Assembly: GCA_001795165.1 (NCBI GenBank)
Contig: MGNS01000061.1
Span: forward strand, 1 to 5,845
Reading direction: 5' to 3'
DNA length: 5,845 bases
Origin: Chloroflexi bacterium RBG_16_57_11
Lineage (GTDB): Bacteria > Chloroflexota > Anaerolineae > Anaerolineales > UBA4823
Part shown: positions 5,368 through 5,845 of the stretch, one piece after another
How positions within the stretch are numbered: position 1 is the first letter of the stretch
How the letters are laid out: the number at the start of each line of letters is the position of its first letter
The notes under the pieces: model-generated
Databases searched by the model: none
The model's input: only the letters and a program-made list of their open reading frames with translations
Told to the model about the DNA's origin: nothing
Made by a program: the position numbers and the translations under genes

Positions 5368-5845
5368 TTGAGCGACCATGTCACCCCGCTGCCCGATCCC
5401 GATCTCGAGCCGTTGCCGCTGCTCGACCTGTTCCTGCGCTTGCAGGCCCTGGACATGCCCCTGGGCATCGGCGAGTACCGCACCTTCCTGCGCGCCCTGC
5501 AGCTCGGCTTTGGGCAGGCTGGGGATGACGACCTGAAATGGCTGTGCCATGCCTTGTGGTGTAACGACGACCAGGAGGTGCAGCTCTTCGATGACCAGTT
5601 TCACCGCTGGCGCCACGACCAGGCAGAAGCCCGCCGCCTGATTGCAGAACAGGAGGCTCGCCAGGCTGCCGAGCGCCTGGCCAGGGAGCAGGAAAAGGAG
5701 ACCGGCGAGACAGTCACCATTGGAAGACCCCCTCCGGTTAGCCCTCCACCTGTGCTCCCCCCGTCCGCGCTGGAAATCAAGCCCGAGGAAACCGGCCAGC
5801 CGCCTGCCCAGCCTGAGGCAGGTGGCCTTGCCCCCTCGGAAGGGC
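5368..5845 (+). CDS. CoxE/vWA-type partner of MoxR, N-terminal part (cut by window end)
   Basis: An open frame starts at TTG 5368 and runs off the window, giving 159 codons. The MoxR stop (TGA 5362-5364) is in the same frame, so no start further upstream is possible; the first in-frame ATG is at codon 30, inside the conserved helical region, so TTG is the best start. Residues 16-81 have the N-terminal pattern of vWA proteins paired with MoxR: LPLLDLFLRL, MPLGIGEYRTFLRALQLGFG, LKWLCHALW, and then VQLFDDQFHRW. Residues 84-111 look like a charged coiled coil, and 120-159 are a Pro-rich linker. The vWA domain with its MIDAS metal site should follow but lies outside the window, so the identification rests on the N-terminal domain and on the position next to MoxR. 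The partner is thought to couple MoxR ATPase work to its targets. Confidence 0.82.
   Translation, partial: MSDHVTPLPDPDLEPLPLLDLFLRLQALDMPLGIGEYRTFLRALQLGFGQAGDDDLKWLCHALWCNDDQEVQLFDDQFHRWRHDQAEARRLIAEQEARQAAERLAREQEKETGETVTIGRPPPVSPPPVLPPSALEIKPEETGQPPAQPEAGGLAPSEG

Noticed and set aside
5289..5616. Minus-strand open frames over the MoxR end and vWA partner start
   Set aside because: They are antisense to the MoxR C-terminus and the recognisable vWA-partner N-terminal domain, so they are shadows.
1..5845. CRISPR array, tRNA/rRNA, insertion sequence ends, or a diversity-generating retroelement linked to the conflict system
   Set aside because: I found no regularly spaced repeat series, tRNA-like cloverleaf, transposase or terminal repeats, reverse transcriptase or template-repeat pair on either strand.
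215..5845. Propeller gene as a sixth member of the caspase operon
   Set aside because: A strong terminator at 1871-1899 and an independent consensus promoter at 1941-1969 separate the two, and the propeller protein is exported whereas the operon products are cytoplasmic.

Overview
The window reads as moderately GC-rich bacterial DNA with every gene on the + strand, Shine-Dalgarno starts, a perfect consensus sigma70-type promoter and a strong intrinsic terminator. Gene content (a caspase-like protease, a MoxR AAA+ ATPase with a CoxE/vWA-type partner, and a secreted Asp-box beta-propeller) is what one meets in filamentous or social bacteria. An Anaerolineae-like member of Chloroflexota is my best guess, but it rests on protein style alone and is weak.

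Layout. Positions 1-214 are non-coding leader with short repeats. Positions 215-1834 encode a secreted beta-propeller protein with four Asp-box (BNR, sialidase-type) motifs, closed by an intrinsic terminator at 1871-1899. Positions 1900-2087 are a dense regulatory region: TTGACT, a 17-bp spacer and TATAAT, a 12-bp palindrome over the predicted transcription start, a 10-bp inverted repeat flanking the promoter core, and a tandem direct repeat in the leader. From 2088 to the window edge runs one tightly packed operon: caspase-like protease with a C-terminal helical adaptor (2088-3149); a 69-aa stand-alone copy of that adaptor (3160-3369); a protein with an N-terminal adaptor and a STAND-like NTPase fold lacking a usable P-loop (3410-4402); an intact MoxR AAA+ ATPase (4387-5364); and the N-terminal part of its CoxE/vWA-type partner, starting at TTG (5368) and cut by the window end.

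How the parts fit. The operon matches the logic of the MoxR-vWA-centred, NTP-dependent conflict systems described by comparative genomics in multicellular prokaryotes. In these an ATPase chaperone pair and a third component are thought to set a threshold and release an effector, often a caspase, through small effector-associated domains (EADs). Here I can see directly that the caspase tail, the 69-aa protein and the STAND-like protein share one ungapped 38-residue pattern, so the adaptor is present three times in one operon. The inferred model is that the STAND-like protein and MoxR-vWA pair sense or gate, the adaptors bring the caspase in by homotypic contact, and proteolysis stops growth or kills the infected cell. 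The defence role is inference; the domains and shared adaptor are visible in the sequence. The upstream propeller protein looks like a separate transcription unit.
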